A DNA stretch of 64,000 nt, taken from NCBI RefSeq assembly GCF_014645515.1, contig NZ_BMLW01000008.1, positions 124,001-188,000 of the forward strand. The letters run 5' to 3'. The number at the start of each line of letters is the position of its first letter. Within the stretch, counting starts at the first letter, position 1. The position numbers were made by a program, and so were the translations under genes. Shown here one piece after another: positions 47,557 through 56,578 of the stretch. The notes below the pieces were generated by a model, which worked only from the letters and a program-made list of their open reading frames with translations, had not been told where the DNA came from and did not search any database. The stretch is from Oceanobacillus neutriphilus (lineage in GTDB: Bacteria > Bacillota > Bacilli > Bacillales > Amphibacillaceae).

Positions 47557-48498
47557 ATGAAATGGTCAGAGATTACCATTCTTACAACAAACGAAGCAGT
47601 GGAGCCTATTTCAAATATTTTGCATGAAACAGGTGCGAGCGGATTAGTTATCGAAGATCCACTGGATCTGGAGCGTTTTGAAGGAGAAGGATTTGGAGAA
47701 ATCGTGGAGTTAGATCCTGAGAACTATCCGGATGAAGGGGTCCGTATTAAGGCGTACCTGCCGATGAACAGCTTTTTAGGAGAAACTGTTGAGGAAATCA
47801 AACAGGCAATTAACCAATTACTTCTTTATGATATCGATTTAGGGAAAAATCAGGTAACCATAAGCGAGGTCCATGAAGAAGAATGGGCGAGCGCCTGGAA
47901 GAAATACTACAAGCCGGTTAAAATATCTAACCGGATCACAATCACTCCGACATGGGAGGACTATAAACCGGTATCTACAGATGAATTAATTATCGAGCTG
48001 GATCCGGGAATGGCTTTTGGTACTGGCACACATCCTACCACAGTATTGAGTATTCAAGGTTTAGAAGCCTATATAGAGCCTGGTGATAAAGTGATTGATG
48101 TAGGCTGCGGCTCAGGCGTCTTAAGCATCGCTTCTATAAAATTAGGTGCTGAATCTGTACAGGCTTTTGATTTAGATGAAGTAGCTGTGCATAGTACAAA
48201 ACTGAATGTGAAATTAAATCATCTTCAGGATAAGGTAACAACGAAACAAAATAATTTACTGGACGGTGTAGAGGGTCAGGTGGATGTGATTGTCTCTAAT
48301 ATTCTCGCTGAAATTATTGTCCGTTTTGTAAGAGAGGCTTATAATAACCTTCGTCCAGGCGGTCATTTTATTACTTCAGGTATTATTCAAAAGAAGAAAC
48401 AGTCCGTTCGTGATCAGTTAGTAGAAGCAGGATTTGATATCATTTCAGTCAGCGAGATGGAAGATTGGGTTTCCATTGTTGCAAAAAAACCGGAATAA
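47557..48498 (+). CDS. prmA: Ribosomal protein L11 methyltransferase
   Basis: PrmA trimethylates ribosomal protein L11. The 313-residue protein begins MKWSEITILTTNEAVEPISN and has LDPGMAFGTGTHPTT, SAM motif I VIDVGCGSGVLSIA and VSNILAEII. ATG 47557 matches the family start; GTG 47548 would add three residues. It follows dnaJ as in B. subtilis. Confidence 0.96.
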   Translation: MKWSEITILTTNEAVEPISNILHETGASGLVIEDPLDLERFEGEGFGEIVELDPENYPDEGVRIKAYLPMNSFLGETVEEIKQAINQLLLYDIDLGKNQVTISEVHEEEWASAWKKYYKPVKISNRITITPTWEDYKPVSTDELIIELDPGMAFGTGTHPTTVLSIQGLEAYIEPGDKVIDVGCGSGVLSIASIKLGAESVQAFDLDEVAVHSTKLNVKLNHLQDKVTTKQNNLLDGVEGQVDVIVSNILAEIIVRFVREAYNNLRPGGHFITSGIIQKKKQSVRDQLVEAGFDIISVSEMEDWVSIVAKKPE

Positions 48499-48515
48499 AA
48501 GCAGGTGGAATTAGA

Positions 48516-49283
48516 ATGCAGCGCTACTTTATCTCGAAAGAACAAATACAAGACCCATCGGTCCGGATTCTTGGAGACGATGTCCATCACATGACAAAGG
48601 TTATGCGGAATAAGCCTGGTGATAAGTTTATTTGCAATACAGAGGACGGAAAATCAGCTCTTTGTAAAATAGAAGAAATAAACGAAACAGAAGTACAAGC
48701 AGTGATTGAAGCCTGGCTGGATGAATCAGCTGAATTACCAGTGGAAGTCACCATTGCACAAGGAATTCCTAAAGGAGATAAATTTGAATGGATTCTTCAA
48801 AAGGGGACTGAGCTGGGGGCAGCAAAATTTATTCCGTTTGCAGCAGAGAGATCTGTTGCAAAATGGGATGACCAGAAATTTCATAAAAAAGCAAAACGCT
48901 TTGAGAAAATTACCAAGGAAGCAAGTGAACAGAGTCATCGCAATCGGATTCCTGAACTGTCTCCTGTTATGCAATTCAAAGATTTATTAGAAGAAAGCGA
49001 ATCCTATACAGTAAAGCTTTTTGCTTATGAAGAAGAGGCTAAAGGAGCAGAAAAAAAATCTTCTCTTTTTGCGTCTGTATTGGATAATATATCTGAGAAT
49101 GACCGAATTCTGCTTGTGATAGGTCCTGAGGGCGGGATTTCTACGGAAGAAGTGAATCATCTTAAAGAGTCCGGTTTCCAGGCAATCAGGCTCGGTAAGC
49201 GTATTTTGCGTACAGAAACAGCAGCTTTATATGCGCTGGCCAGTATTTCTTATCATGTGGAAGAATTAAGATATAAATTGTAG
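48516..49283 (+). CDS. rsmE: 16S rRNA m3U1498 methyltransferase RsmE
   Basis: The 255-residue SPOUT-class enzyme has the PUA-like N-terminus MQRYFI, then DVHHMTKVMR, KGDKFEWILQKGTELG and the knot region VIGPEGGISTEEV ... RLGKRILRTETAALYALA. ATG 48516 follows AGGTGG. The expected next gene, mtaB, is missing; the syntenic block ends here. Confidence 0.96.
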   Translation: MQRYFISKEQIQDPSVRILGDDVHHMTKVMRNKPGDKFICNTEDGKSALCKIEEINETEVQAVIEAWLDESAELPVEVTIAQGIPKGDKFEWILQKGTELGAAKFIPFAAERSVAKWDDQKFHKKAKRFEKITKEASEQSHRNRIPELSPVMQFKDLLEESESYTVKLFAYEEEAKGAEKKSSLFASVLDNISENDRILLVIGPEGGISTEEVNHLKESGFQAIRLGKRILRTETAALYALASISYHVEELRYKL

Positions 49284-49403
49284 AGGTAAAATAGCCGGAT
49301 AAAGGTTGTTTTGCCTTTTTTTAAGAATAAAAAAGCCTGTCAAAATGCTGAAATATAGCCGCTCCACTGGTTTTCTTAAAAGTTATTAAGCGAGGGATGT
49401 AAA

Positions 49404-50030
49404 ATGAAAAGAACATTAGCTTCAATAATAATTTTAATAATCACCGCAATACTTTTTTCAGGTTGTAATGATGATGCTAAACAAAGCAGTGATAGTGAGG
49501 ACAGAGCTGTGGAACAAAAGGAAAATTCTGAAGAAAACAGATCCACAAATAAAACAGGTGATGACTCTGGAAACACCTCAGAAGAAGCAGATTCTACAGA
49601 AAAGCCGTCCAAAGAAGAAGGAAGCAAAGACGATAATGCATTGGCAGGATACCCTGCTGATGAAATTGAATTCGCCCGTGTCTGGCTGCAAATTATAGGA
49701 AATCAGGATATAGAGGAATTAAACGTTTACCATACTTCTGCCGGGGAACTAGTAAATCCCTATGATGAAACTAGTGTTGATTATCCAGAAGACGTTATCA
49801 GCTTAGGAGGAGGAATTATGGCAGATGGTATCGTGACTTACAGCGGTAATGGGGATGGTACAATTAATTTGTATGATGTGCCTTCACACTGGCCAAGTGA
49901 GGAACAAATAGATATTTCAATGGAGGAATATACGGAGAATATCATTAAAAATACGGAACAGATTTATATTGAAACAGGCAACGATGAGGAAGTAATCGCA
50001 TTAATTGAAAAGCTAAATATTGAGAATTAA
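49404..50030 (+). CDS. Putative lipoprotein of unknown function
   Basis: The 208-residue protein has a signal peptide with lipobox LFSG-C (Cys21), then a 55-residue low-complexity D/S/E/K-rich linker (about 22-80). Its compact C-terminal domain contains YPADEIEFARVWLQIIG, LNVYHTSAGELVNPYD and VTYSGNGDGTINLYDVPSHWP. It is exported and lipid-anchored by sequence. I do not recognise a named family beyond similar Bacillus lipoproteins with a C-terminal domain after an acidic linker. GAGGGATG precedes the ATG. It starts the accessory region. Confidence 0.7.
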   Translation: MKRTLASIIILIITAILFSGCNDDAKQSSDSEDRAVEQKENSEENRSTNKTGDDSGNTSEEADSTEKPSKEEGSKDDNALAGYPADEIEFARVWLQIIGNQDIEELNVYHTSAGELVNPYDETSVDYPEDVISLGGGIMADGIVTYSGNGDGTINLYDVPSHWPSEEQIDISMEEYTENIIKNTEQIYIETGNDEEVIALIEKLNIEN

Positions 50031-50068
50031 AAGCAAGACACGCGGAATTAAATTCGCATGTAACAATC

Positions 50069-50094
50069 AAGGCATGGCCCGGCCTTTTATTTTG
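50069..50094 (+). terminator. Weak terminator after the lipoprotein gene
   Basis: AAGGC / GCCTT, a short stem, with TTTATTTT. Confidence 0.4.
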
Positions 50095-50129
50095 AAACGG
50101 GATCTTTAGGAACAGTTAGGAGTTGGACA

Positions 50130-50642
50130 TTAAATTCTCCTGCTGGAAAAAGCGGTATGCTGATAGTATTTTAATTTACCGCAGCTGGTAACAGCAGGTT
50201 TTATCCAGGTCTGTAGGAAGAAGTTGCAAAGAAACTGTGGCAACTCTTCCTTTTTCCACGTTATGTCCGCTGATAAATCAAGACTAATCTCCAAATAATT
50301 ATCCTTCATCATTTTCAAATTCAGAGTGCTATCAAGTTCATTATTGGCTGTGTCATCAGGTATTATTGTGATTTTCGTGCTGTTTGCATCCTGATAACAC
50401 TGTACATTTTCAGTTAATTATTAGCAGTCTGGAATAGTACCCAAATCCAAATCTATCGCCAATAAGTTCTCTTTTGCCTTCTGAATCCGAATTCTTCTGG
50501 GAAATTTACTTTGTAATGAAATACTTTAAGGTGATTTTATTTTAGCTGTAAGTTCTTATTTCTCCGCCTTCCATGTTTCTAATATTGATTTTACCAGAAT
50601 ATTGATCTTGCTTGTGCTCCAATATGCTGGTTCTGAAGTCGA
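50130..50642 (-). pseudogene. Decayed coding region in several frames
   Basis: On the minus strand, protein-like pieces follow one another in different frames. They are FRTSILEHKQDQYSGKINIR...GGEIRTYS (stop at 50542), KNSDSEGKRELIGDRFGFGYYS, and STKITIIPDDTANNELDSTLNLKMMKDNYLEISLDLSADITWKK down to 50130. The beta-strand-rich look with charged turns suggests a surface or DUF4097-like protein, but I cannot name the family. Stops and frame changes argue for decay. Uncertain. Confidence 0.4.
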
Positions 50643-50688
50643 ACTGTTCAAATCATTTTTATACTGTATGGTGCAGCTATATTAAAAA

Positions 50689-50708
50689 GTTCATATTGAG
50701 TTCATAAT
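50689..50708 (+). promoter_or_regulatory. HssR-type direct repeat upstream of the response regulator
   Basis: GTTCATATT-GA-GTTCATAAT matches, in 17 of 18 arm positions, the direct repeat GTTCATATT-N2-GTTCATATT described for HssR at the Staphylococcus aureus hrtAB promoter. It lies 125 bp before the regulator start. Confidence 0.6.
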
Positions 50709-50832
50709 TATATTATATACTGTTCTATGTTATCCAAAAGAGTAACAGACTGCTTATTGATTTCAAATTCGGCTATGCTTTTGTATTTATTGTATGCTGA
50801 TAGTATCCATATTGAAAAAAGGACTGAGTAAC

Positions 50833-51507
50833 TTGGCAAAAATCTTAATCGTTGATGATGATACACATATTCGGGAATTAGTAGGGCTGCTTCTTCGTAA
50901 TGAGGGATTTCAAGTTTATGAAGCATCAGATGGCATCAAAGCTTTAAAAAAATTAGAATCCGTTCAAGTCGATATGGTAATCCTTGATATTATGATGCCA
51001 AATATGGATGGATGGGAACTGTGTCAGGAACTTCGGGAATTTTACGATTTTCCTGTGCTTATGCTGACTGCCAAGAGAGAAACTTCTCAAAAGTTAAAAG
51101 GGTTTGATATGGGGACTGATGATTATCTTGTGAAGCCATTTGAGCCGCTTGAACTTGCAGCTCGTGTAAAGGCGTTGTTGAAACGGTCCCAGATTTCAAC
51201 TTCACAAACCATACAGATAGGAAATCTGCATCTCAACAAAAAAACGTATGAAGTCAAATTTCAGGCTGAAGAATTTATTCTGCCATTAAAGGAATTTGAA
51301 TTACTGTTTCTTATGGCAAGCTATCCAGGAAAAACATTTACACGTGAACAATTAATCGAAGAAATTTGGGGCTATGATTATGAAGGTGATGAGCGGACCG
51401 TGGATGTTCATATTAAACGGCTTCGCAGCAGATTTTCAACTAAAGATAACGATTTTGAAATAAAAACGGTGCGCGGGCTGGGCTATCGATTGGAGATGCA
51501 ATCATGA
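50833..51507 (+). CDS. OmpR-family response regulator, HssR-like
   Basis: The 224-residue regulator has a receiver domain (acidic pocket DDD 8-10, phospho-acceptor D52 in ILDIMMP, Thr in MLTAK, Lys in LVKPFEP). Its winged-helix output domain has the stretch TFTREQLIEEIWGYDYEGDERTVDVHIKRLR, very like HssR. The start is TTG 50833 after AAAGGACTGAG; the longer frame to 50794 lacks a site. It overlaps the kinase gene by 4 bp. The direct repeat at 50689 suggests autoregulation and control of the downstream exporter. The signal is unknown; heme is only one possibility. Confidence 0.85.
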   Translation: MAKILIVDDDTHIRELVGLLLRNEGFQVYEASDGIKALKKLESVQVDMVILDIMMPNMDGWELCQELREFYDFPVLMLTAKRETSQKLKGFDMGTDDYLVKPFEPLELAARVKALLKRSQISTSQTIQIGNLHLNKKTYEVKFQAEEFILPLKEFELLFLMASYPGKTFTREQLIEEIWGYDYEGDERTVDVHIKRLRSRFSTKDNDFEIKTVRGLGYRLEMQS

Positions 51508-52580
51508 ATAGAACACGTTTGAAAATGCTCGCAGGTTTCTTGACTGCGATTGTATCATTAAGCCTCTGTTGGATGGCAGCTTTTTATATAACGGACTTTA
51601 TTTACAGTTATCTCGATATCAGTTTCCGGCCATTTCTTACTCAGTTAATTAATTCGTTACTTGGATTCTTTATTTTTAGCGGTGTTATGTTTGTAATTGC
51701 ACGCTTTTCAGTTCGGCAAAGAAATAACCATATAGAATTTTTCCAATCCATTACGGATGCTATGAAGCAGATTGCTACAGGGGATTATAATGTTAATTTA
51801 AATAAAATTTCCGGTCATGATAATCCAGGGGACCCTTTTGGAGAAATCGTTGATAACATCAACTATATGGCAAAGGAGCTAGGTGAAATGGAGCAAATGC
51901 GGCAGGAATTCGTCTCCAATGTCTCCCATGAGATCCAATCACCGCTTACATCTATCAGCGGTTTTGCGCGGGCACTGCAAAGCGATAAGCTCAATCAGGA
52001 TGAACGACAGCATTACCTTTCGATTATTGAAACGGAAAGTCAGCGTTTATCCAAGATAAGCGATAATTTACTCAAATTAACCTATTTGGAATCAGAGCAT
52101 CATTTGTTTGAAGTAAAACAATATCGGCTGGATAAACAGATAAGAAACAGTGTCCTGTCATGTGAGCCGCAATGGACAGCCAAAAATATAGAAATGAATC
52201 TTTCATTGGAGAAAACGGACATTGTTGCCGATAAAGAATTGCTGGATCAGGTTTGGATGAATCTGCTGAACAATGCCATTAAATTTACTCCGGATGAAGG
52301 AAACATTCATTTATCTCTGTATCATCAGCAGAATCAACTTATTTTCGAAATTACTGATACAGGAATAGGCATAACAGAAGAAGAACAGCTTCATCTGTTT
52401 GAAAGATTCTATAAAGCCGATAAAGCACGAATCCGTAATGCCGGTGGAAGCGGTCTGGGGCTGTCCATTGTAAAGAAAATTATCGATATGCATGAAGGGA
52501 CAATACTTGTAAAAAGTAAACCAAAAGAAGGAACAACTTTTAAAATTTCATTTGGGGACTATCCCCATCATAATAAATGA
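51504..52580 (+). CDS. Sensor histidine kinase with short extracellular loop
   Basis: The 358-residue kinase has two membrane helices (about 8-30 and 50-70) separated by only about 20 residues, a HAMP-like segment (about 75-130), H142 in FVSNVSHEIQSPLTSI, N-box NNAIKFTPDEG, G1 DTGIGI, F box LFERFYKAD and G2 GGSGLGLSIV. The minimal loop is typical of intramembrane-sensing kinases paired with ABC exporters, and differs from S. aureus HssS, which has a large extracellular domain. It is co-transcribed with the regulator (4-bp overlap) and the exporter (24 bp downstream). Confidence 0.85.
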   Translation: MNRTRLKMLAGFLTAIVSLSLCWMAAFYITDFIYSYLDISFRPFLTQLINSLLGFFIFSGVMFVIARFSVRQRNNHIEFFQSITDAMKQIATGDYNVNLNKISGHDNPGDPFGEIVDNINYMAKELGEMEQMRQEFVSNVSHEIQSPLTSISGFARALQSDKLNQDERQHYLSIIETESQRLSKISDNLLKLTYLESEHHLFEVKQYRLDKQIRNSVLSCEPQWTAKNIEMNLSLEKTDIVADKELLDQVWMNLLNNAIKFTPDEGNIHLSLYHQQNQLIFEITDTGIGITEEEQLHLFERFYKADKARIRNAGGSGLGLSIVKKIIDMHEGTILVKSKPKEGTTFKISFGDYPHHNK

Positions 52581-52604
52581 TCACAAGAACAGGAGTAACA
52601 GGTT

Positions 52605-54338
52605 ATGAAAAATAAACAAAGTGGCATTAAGCCATTCATTTCTCTTATTTTATCTACAAACATTCCAAAACTGGCATTAACGTTTGGTCTGATTGCAAGT
52701 GTGTTTACAACAATTGCGGGGCTTGTCGTTCCGCTATTAACTAAGAATTTAGTAGATGGTTTCTCGGTATCATCTTTAAGCGTTACCCTGGTCGTCGCAA
52801 TAATTGCAGCGTTTGTGCTCCAGGCAGTAATCAGTGGAGTTTCTACTTATCTGCTCACCGCCGTTGGACAGAAAATCGTAGCTAAACTGCGTGAAAATAT
52901 GTGGATTAAACTGATTCGTCTGCCAGTCAGTTATTTCGATAAAACTTCCAGCGGTGAAACAGTAAGCCGGGTAGTCAATGATACCAATATTGTAAAGGAT
53001 TTAATTTCAGAGCACTTTCCACAGTTTATTACAGGCATTATTTCCATTATTGGTGCAATAACGATTTTGCTGATTATGGACTGGAAAATGACGCTAATCA
53101 TGATGCTCGCTGTACCGATTACAGTAGCAATTATGCTTCCTCTTGGCCGCAGGATGTCCAAAATATCTCGCGGTTTACAGGATGAAACTGCAGTGTTTAC
53201 CGGAAACATTCAACAAACACTCAGTGAAAGCCGTTTAATGAAATCATCTAATGCAGAAGAAAGTGAGGAAGGAAAAGGATTATCCGGAATTGGAAACTTA
53301 CTTGGTTTTGGACTTAAAGAAGCAAAGATTTTTGCGCTAATCGCTCCATTGATGCAATTTGTGGTCATGCTTGTTATCGTCATAATTATTGCTTATGGCG
53401 GTCTGCGTGTTGCAAATGGAACCATGTCAACCGGTTCACTGGTTGCTTTCTTGCTATACCTTTTCCAAATTATCATGCCAATTACGTCATTTGCTATGTT
53501 TTTCACACAATTGCAAAAAGCAAAAGGGGCGACAGAACGGATTATCGAGATATTAGATATTCCATTGGAGGAAGGTCAGAATGGACTGAGTATGGATGTT
53601 GCTGACAAACCTGTCCGCGTTAATCATGTTTCGTTTGCCTACGATGAAGATGATTCTGTTTTAGAAGACGTTTCTTTTGTAGCGCAGCCTGGTGAAATGA
53701 TAGCATTCGCTGGCCCGAGCGGCGGCGGTAAAACAACAATGTTTGGTTTATTGGAACGTTTTTATGAACCGACATCTGGTGAAATAGAGATTGGTGATAC
53801 CCCAATCAGGGACTTATCAATGAAATCGTGGCGCAGTCAAATTGGTTATGTATCACAAGAAAGTGCCATGATGGCAGGAACGATACGGGAAAACCTGTGT
53901 TATGGATTACAAAACTGGGAAGAGATACCTGATGAACGGCTATGGGAAGTTGCTAAAATGGCCTACGCCGATCAATTTATTAAATCTTTTCCTCATGGAT
54001 TAGATACCGAAGTTGGTGAACGAGGTGTGAAACTTTCGGGTGGTCAAAGACAACGAATTGCGATTGCGCGTGCTTTCCTGCGGGATCCTAAGATTCTTAT
54101 GATGGATGAGGCAACCGCAAGTCTTGACAGCCAATCAGAAAGTGTCGTTCAGCAAGCATTGACCCGTTTAATGGAAGGACGAACAACCTTTGTCATTGCA
54201 CACCGTCTATCAACCATCGTTCATGCAGACAATATTATTTTCATTGAAAAAGGACGTATTACAGGAAGCGGAACACACCAGGAGTTAAGTCAATCACATG
54301 AATTGTATCGGCAATTCGCCAAGCAGCAATTGGCTTAA
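52605..54338 (+). CDS. ABC multidrug-type half-exporter (BmrA/LmrA-like)
   Basis: The 577-residue protein fuses a six-helix exporter domain (about 20-310) to a nucleotide-binding domain with Walker A GPSGGGKTT (about 370), Q-loop VSQES, signature LSGGQRQRIA, Walker B ILMMDEATASLD and H-loop IAHRLST. It should act as a homodimer expelling amphiphiles. AGGAGTAAC precedes the ATG. Its position after a two-component system with an HssR-type operator suggests induction by its substrate. Specificity cannot be read from sequence. Confidence 0.88.
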   Translation: MKNKQSGIKPFISLILSTNIPKLALTFGLIASVFTTIAGLVVPLLTKNLVDGFSVSSLSVTLVVAIIAAFVLQAVISGVSTYLLTAVGQKIVAKLRENMWIKLIRLPVSYFDKTSSGETVSRVVNDTNIVKDLISEHFPQFITGIISIIGAITILLIMDWKMTLIMMLAVPITVAIMLPLGRRMSKISRGLQDETAVFTGNIQQTLSESRLMKSSNAEESEEGKGLSGIGNLLGFGLKEAKIFALIAPLMQFVVMLVIVIIIAYGGLRVANGTMSTGSLVAFLLYLFQIIMPITSFAMFFTQLQKAKGATERIIEILDIPLEEGQNGLSMDVADKPVRVNHVSFAYDEDDSVLEDVSFVAQPGEMIAFAGPSGGGKTTMFGLLERFYEPTSGEIEIGDTPIRDLSMKSWRSQIGYVSQESAMMAGTIRENLCYGLQNWEEIPDERLWEVAKMAYADQFIKSFPHGLDTEVGERGVKLSGGQRQRIAIARAFLRDPKILMMDEATASLDSQSESVVQQALTRLMEGRTTFVIAHRLSTIVHADNIIFIEKGRITGSGTHQELSQSHELYRQFAKQQLA

Positions 54339-54753
54339 GTGAAAATATTCACTTTAATACTCTATTACAGAACTTGTTTGTATTTAATATAGTTCTAAAT
54401 AAGTGCTGACTACAAATTATTAAGATGATTGATATAACGATAGAAAATAAAATCTTTAATTTAGAAAAAGCTAATAATAATCGGTAAAAGCCAATAGTCA
54501 TTCTTTCAAAGCTGGTTTTTGGGACGGGCATTCTATCATTGGAGCTTCTCTTTTTCATAAGCTTAAGTAACTATCTTTTTAAAATCATTTTCGCTTTATA
54601 AAGAAATCACGTATAATAAATGTAAGGTATAAGCATTGCAGAAATTCTGCAATGCTCTATTTTATCCACAGAAATAAGGAGATAAAGGGAAAAGTATTCC
54701 CCTTTATCTAAACATATTTCTAAGGTTAAGAAGTGAAAATGTTTATTTTAGTA
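54339..54753. other. Convergent gap between the ABC exporter and the FtsZ-like gene, with two hairpins
   Basis: AGCATTGCAGA / TCTGCAATGCT (54632-54656, 3-nt loop) and GATAAAGGG / CCCTTTATC (about 54681-54710) are candidate terminators for the converging genes. A 69-codon minus-strand frame (54349-54558) has no ribosome site and is not called. Confidence 0.5.
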
Positions 54754-55707
54754 TCACAAAATATCTTGATCATCGAAACCTGTCGCAATGATGGTCACTA
54801 TAATTTTATCGTTTAAATTTTCATTAATGACTGAACCAAAAATCATATTTAAATCGTAATCTGAGATAGAACTAATAATATTTGCTGCTTCTTGTATTTC
54901 ATATAGATTTAAATTTGTACCACTTGTGAATTTCAAAAGAACGTCTTTTGCGCCATGGATGGACGTATCAAGTAACGGGCTGGATAAAGCTCTCTGTACA
55001 GCTTCGGCTGCACGATCTTGACCTGTTGCGCTGCCAATTCCTATTAAAGCAGAACCTTTATCAGACATGATTGCTTTCACGTCAGCAAAATCAACATTGA
55101 TTAAACCCGGCATTAAAATTAAATCCGTAATACCTTGGATACTTTGTCGCAGGATGTTATCCGCTTCACGGAATGTTTCAAGGATAGGTGTATTTTTATG
55201 TATAATCTTCAATAGGCGATCGTTTGGAATGACAATTAATGTATCTACTATTTTTTTCATCGCGTTGATTCCAATTAATGCTTGTGTTGAACGCTTACTC
55301 CCTTCAAACGTAAAGGGATGAGTTACAACACCAACAGTCAGTATATCAAACTTACGAGCAATTTGAGCAATAGCTGGAGCTGCCCCCGTTCCTGTACCAC
55401 CACCCATCCCAGCTGTAACGATTATCATGTCTGCCCCTTTTAGTGCCGCTTGAAGCTGCTCTTTGCTTTCTTCAACTGCCTTTTCGCCTAAATTTGGATT
55501 TGCTCCTGTTCCCAGTCCTTTTGTCAATGTTGTACCGATTTGTATCTTGTTCTCCGCTTCGGATAAATTCAGCGTTTGTGTATCTGTATTAACTGCTATA
55601 AATTCTACATTTTGAACTCCATGCTCTATCATACGATTTATAGTATTATTTCCTCCGCCACCGACACCAATCACCTTTATAGTGGCTGCATTTGTATTAA
55701 AATCCAT
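54754..55707 (-). CDS. FtsZ paralogue lacking the C-terminal tail
   Basis: The 317-residue tubulin-like GTPase contains the FtsZ core: [24 protein letters not shown], signature [23 protein letters not shown], and the T7 catalytic loop [22 protein letters not shown]. It should therefore bind and hydrolyse GTP. It ends at the last core strand ([12 protein letters not shown]), without the linker and conserved C-terminal peptide by which FtsZ binds FtsA, SepF or EzrA; typical FtsZ has about 380 residues. No ftsA or dcw genes are nearby, so this is probably a second copy. GAGGGGGA precedes the ATG. The role is unknown. Confidence 0.85.
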   Translation of the reverse strand: MDFNTNAATIKVIGVGGGGNNTINRMIEHGVQNVEFIAVNTDTQTLNLSEAENKIQIGTTLTKGLGTGANPNLGEKAVEESKEQLQAALKGADMIIVTAGMGGGTGTGAAPAIAQIARKFDILTVGVVTHPFTFEGSKRSTQALIGINAMKKIVDTLIVIPNDRLLKIIHKNTPILETFREADNILRQSIQGITDLILMPGLINVDFADVKAIMSDKGSALIGIGSATGQDRAAEAVQRALSSPLLDTSIHGAKDVLLKFTSGTNLNLYEIQEAANIISSISDYDLNMIFGSVINENLNDKIIVTIIATGFDDQDIL

Positions 55708-55769
55708 ATTATAATCCCCCTCGACTATAAAAATTGCTTTGCCTTCATTTATTTAAATTTAACTAAAGA

Positions 55770-55821
55770 AAAAGGCATTATTAAGCATTCCTTTAAGAAA
55801 TTTGCTTAACAATGCCTTTCA
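55770..55821 (-). terminator. Terminator-like hairpin in the 5' leader of the FtsZ-like gene
   Basis: In the minus direction AAAGGCATTGTTAAGC pairs with GCTTAATAATGCCTTT (one mismatch/bulge) and is followed by TTCTTT. It lies about 60 bp before the FtsZ-like start. It may end transcription of the small upstream gene or attenuate the FtsZ-like gene. Confidence 0.6.
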
Positions 55822-55935
55822 TTGAATCTCCATGCAAAATAAGGTAGGATTCAACACCCCAAAAAGGGAGCCCTTTTTAAATCATATTAATGTAATTCAA
55901 TTTGTAAATCAATATATTCAGCCTAATATTTTATT

Positions 55936-56247
55936 TTAGAAAAAAATTCTGATGCAAAAATTAAAAAGGGGTATGAACTGTTTCTCTTTTAACGACGGCT
56001 TGTCAATCAGTTTTGGACAATCATATCCTGGGTGTAGAAGGATATGGGAAAGCTGTAGGAGTTGCCGATGATACAGCAGCTCTTTATCATGGAGATTCAT
56101 TAAAACAGTTGAATCGTATTTCAGATGAAGATATTCTCTCCAGGGGGTACCTATACTTGATTGCAAATCAGTATTTCCTATGATTCTTTCCAAATATCTT
56201 TTATCGTCTGTTTTGTTTTTAATCAATATAGCTATTATTCTACGCAT
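55936..56247 (-). CDS. Small hypothetical protein upstream of the FtsZ-like gene
   Basis: A 103-codon frame starts ATG 56247 behind a strong AAGGGGGGT. The product MRRIIAILIKNKTDDKRYLE continues with YLHLKYDSTVLMNLHDKELLYHRQLLQLSHILLHPGYD and ends in a less protein-like KEKQFIPLFNFCIRIFF, possibly after a frameshift. I do not recognise a family. It is on the same strand as the FtsZ-like gene with hairpins between them. Confidence 0.4.
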   Translation of the reverse strand: MRRIIAILIKNKTDDKRYLERIIGNTDLQSSIGTPWREYLHLKYDSTVLMNLHDKELLYHRQLLQLSHILLHPGYDCPKLIDKPSLKEKQFIPLFNFCIRIFF

Positions 56248-56460
56248 AATTTACCCCCCTTCATAATTAGATACAGACTAATATAGTTAAACAATTACTT
56301 TTATGTTGTCTAAACTTTTCGATTGTTAAATTCCCAGATATGATTCCAAATTATCCATAAGCATTAGTAGTGACCTAAACCGTTATCTTTAAAGGAATAT
56401 TGGTTTATATATGCCATTTGTTAAAGACAGTAATTTTTATAAATAATAATTCATTATTTA

Positions 56461-56474
56461 TAAAAGCGTTTGCA
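56461..56474 (+). promoter_or_regulatory. cre-like site upstream of psuK
   Basis: TAAAAGCGTTTGCA fits the CcpA consensus TGWAANCGNTNWCA at all but two positions. Its position about 105 bp before psuK would suit carbon catabolite control of the pseudouridine operon. Pattern evidence only. Confidence 0.4.
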
Positions 56475-56521
56475 TAAAACTTAGAATCATGTTACGTTAT
56501 TAAAAACAAACACCTGTTTAA

Positions 56522-56539
56522 TAAACAAACTTTTGTTTA
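56522..56539 (+). promoter_or_regulatory. 18-bp palindrome, probable operator of the psu operon
   Basis: TAAACAAA-CT-TTTGTTTA is a perfect palindrome 40 bp before psuK, with a related partial copy (AAACAAACACCTGTTT) just upstream. It suits a dimeric HTH regulator, possibly the HTH-kinase encoded next. Confidence 0.55.
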
Positions 56540-56578
56540 AATGGAGTCATAACAATATAGAAATGAGAAGGTGAAGGC

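Noticed and set aside
54349..54558. 69-codon minus-strand frame with a hydrophobic stretch
   Set aside because: No Shine-Dalgarno before the ATG and no recognisable family; it sits in a convergent gap holding terminators.
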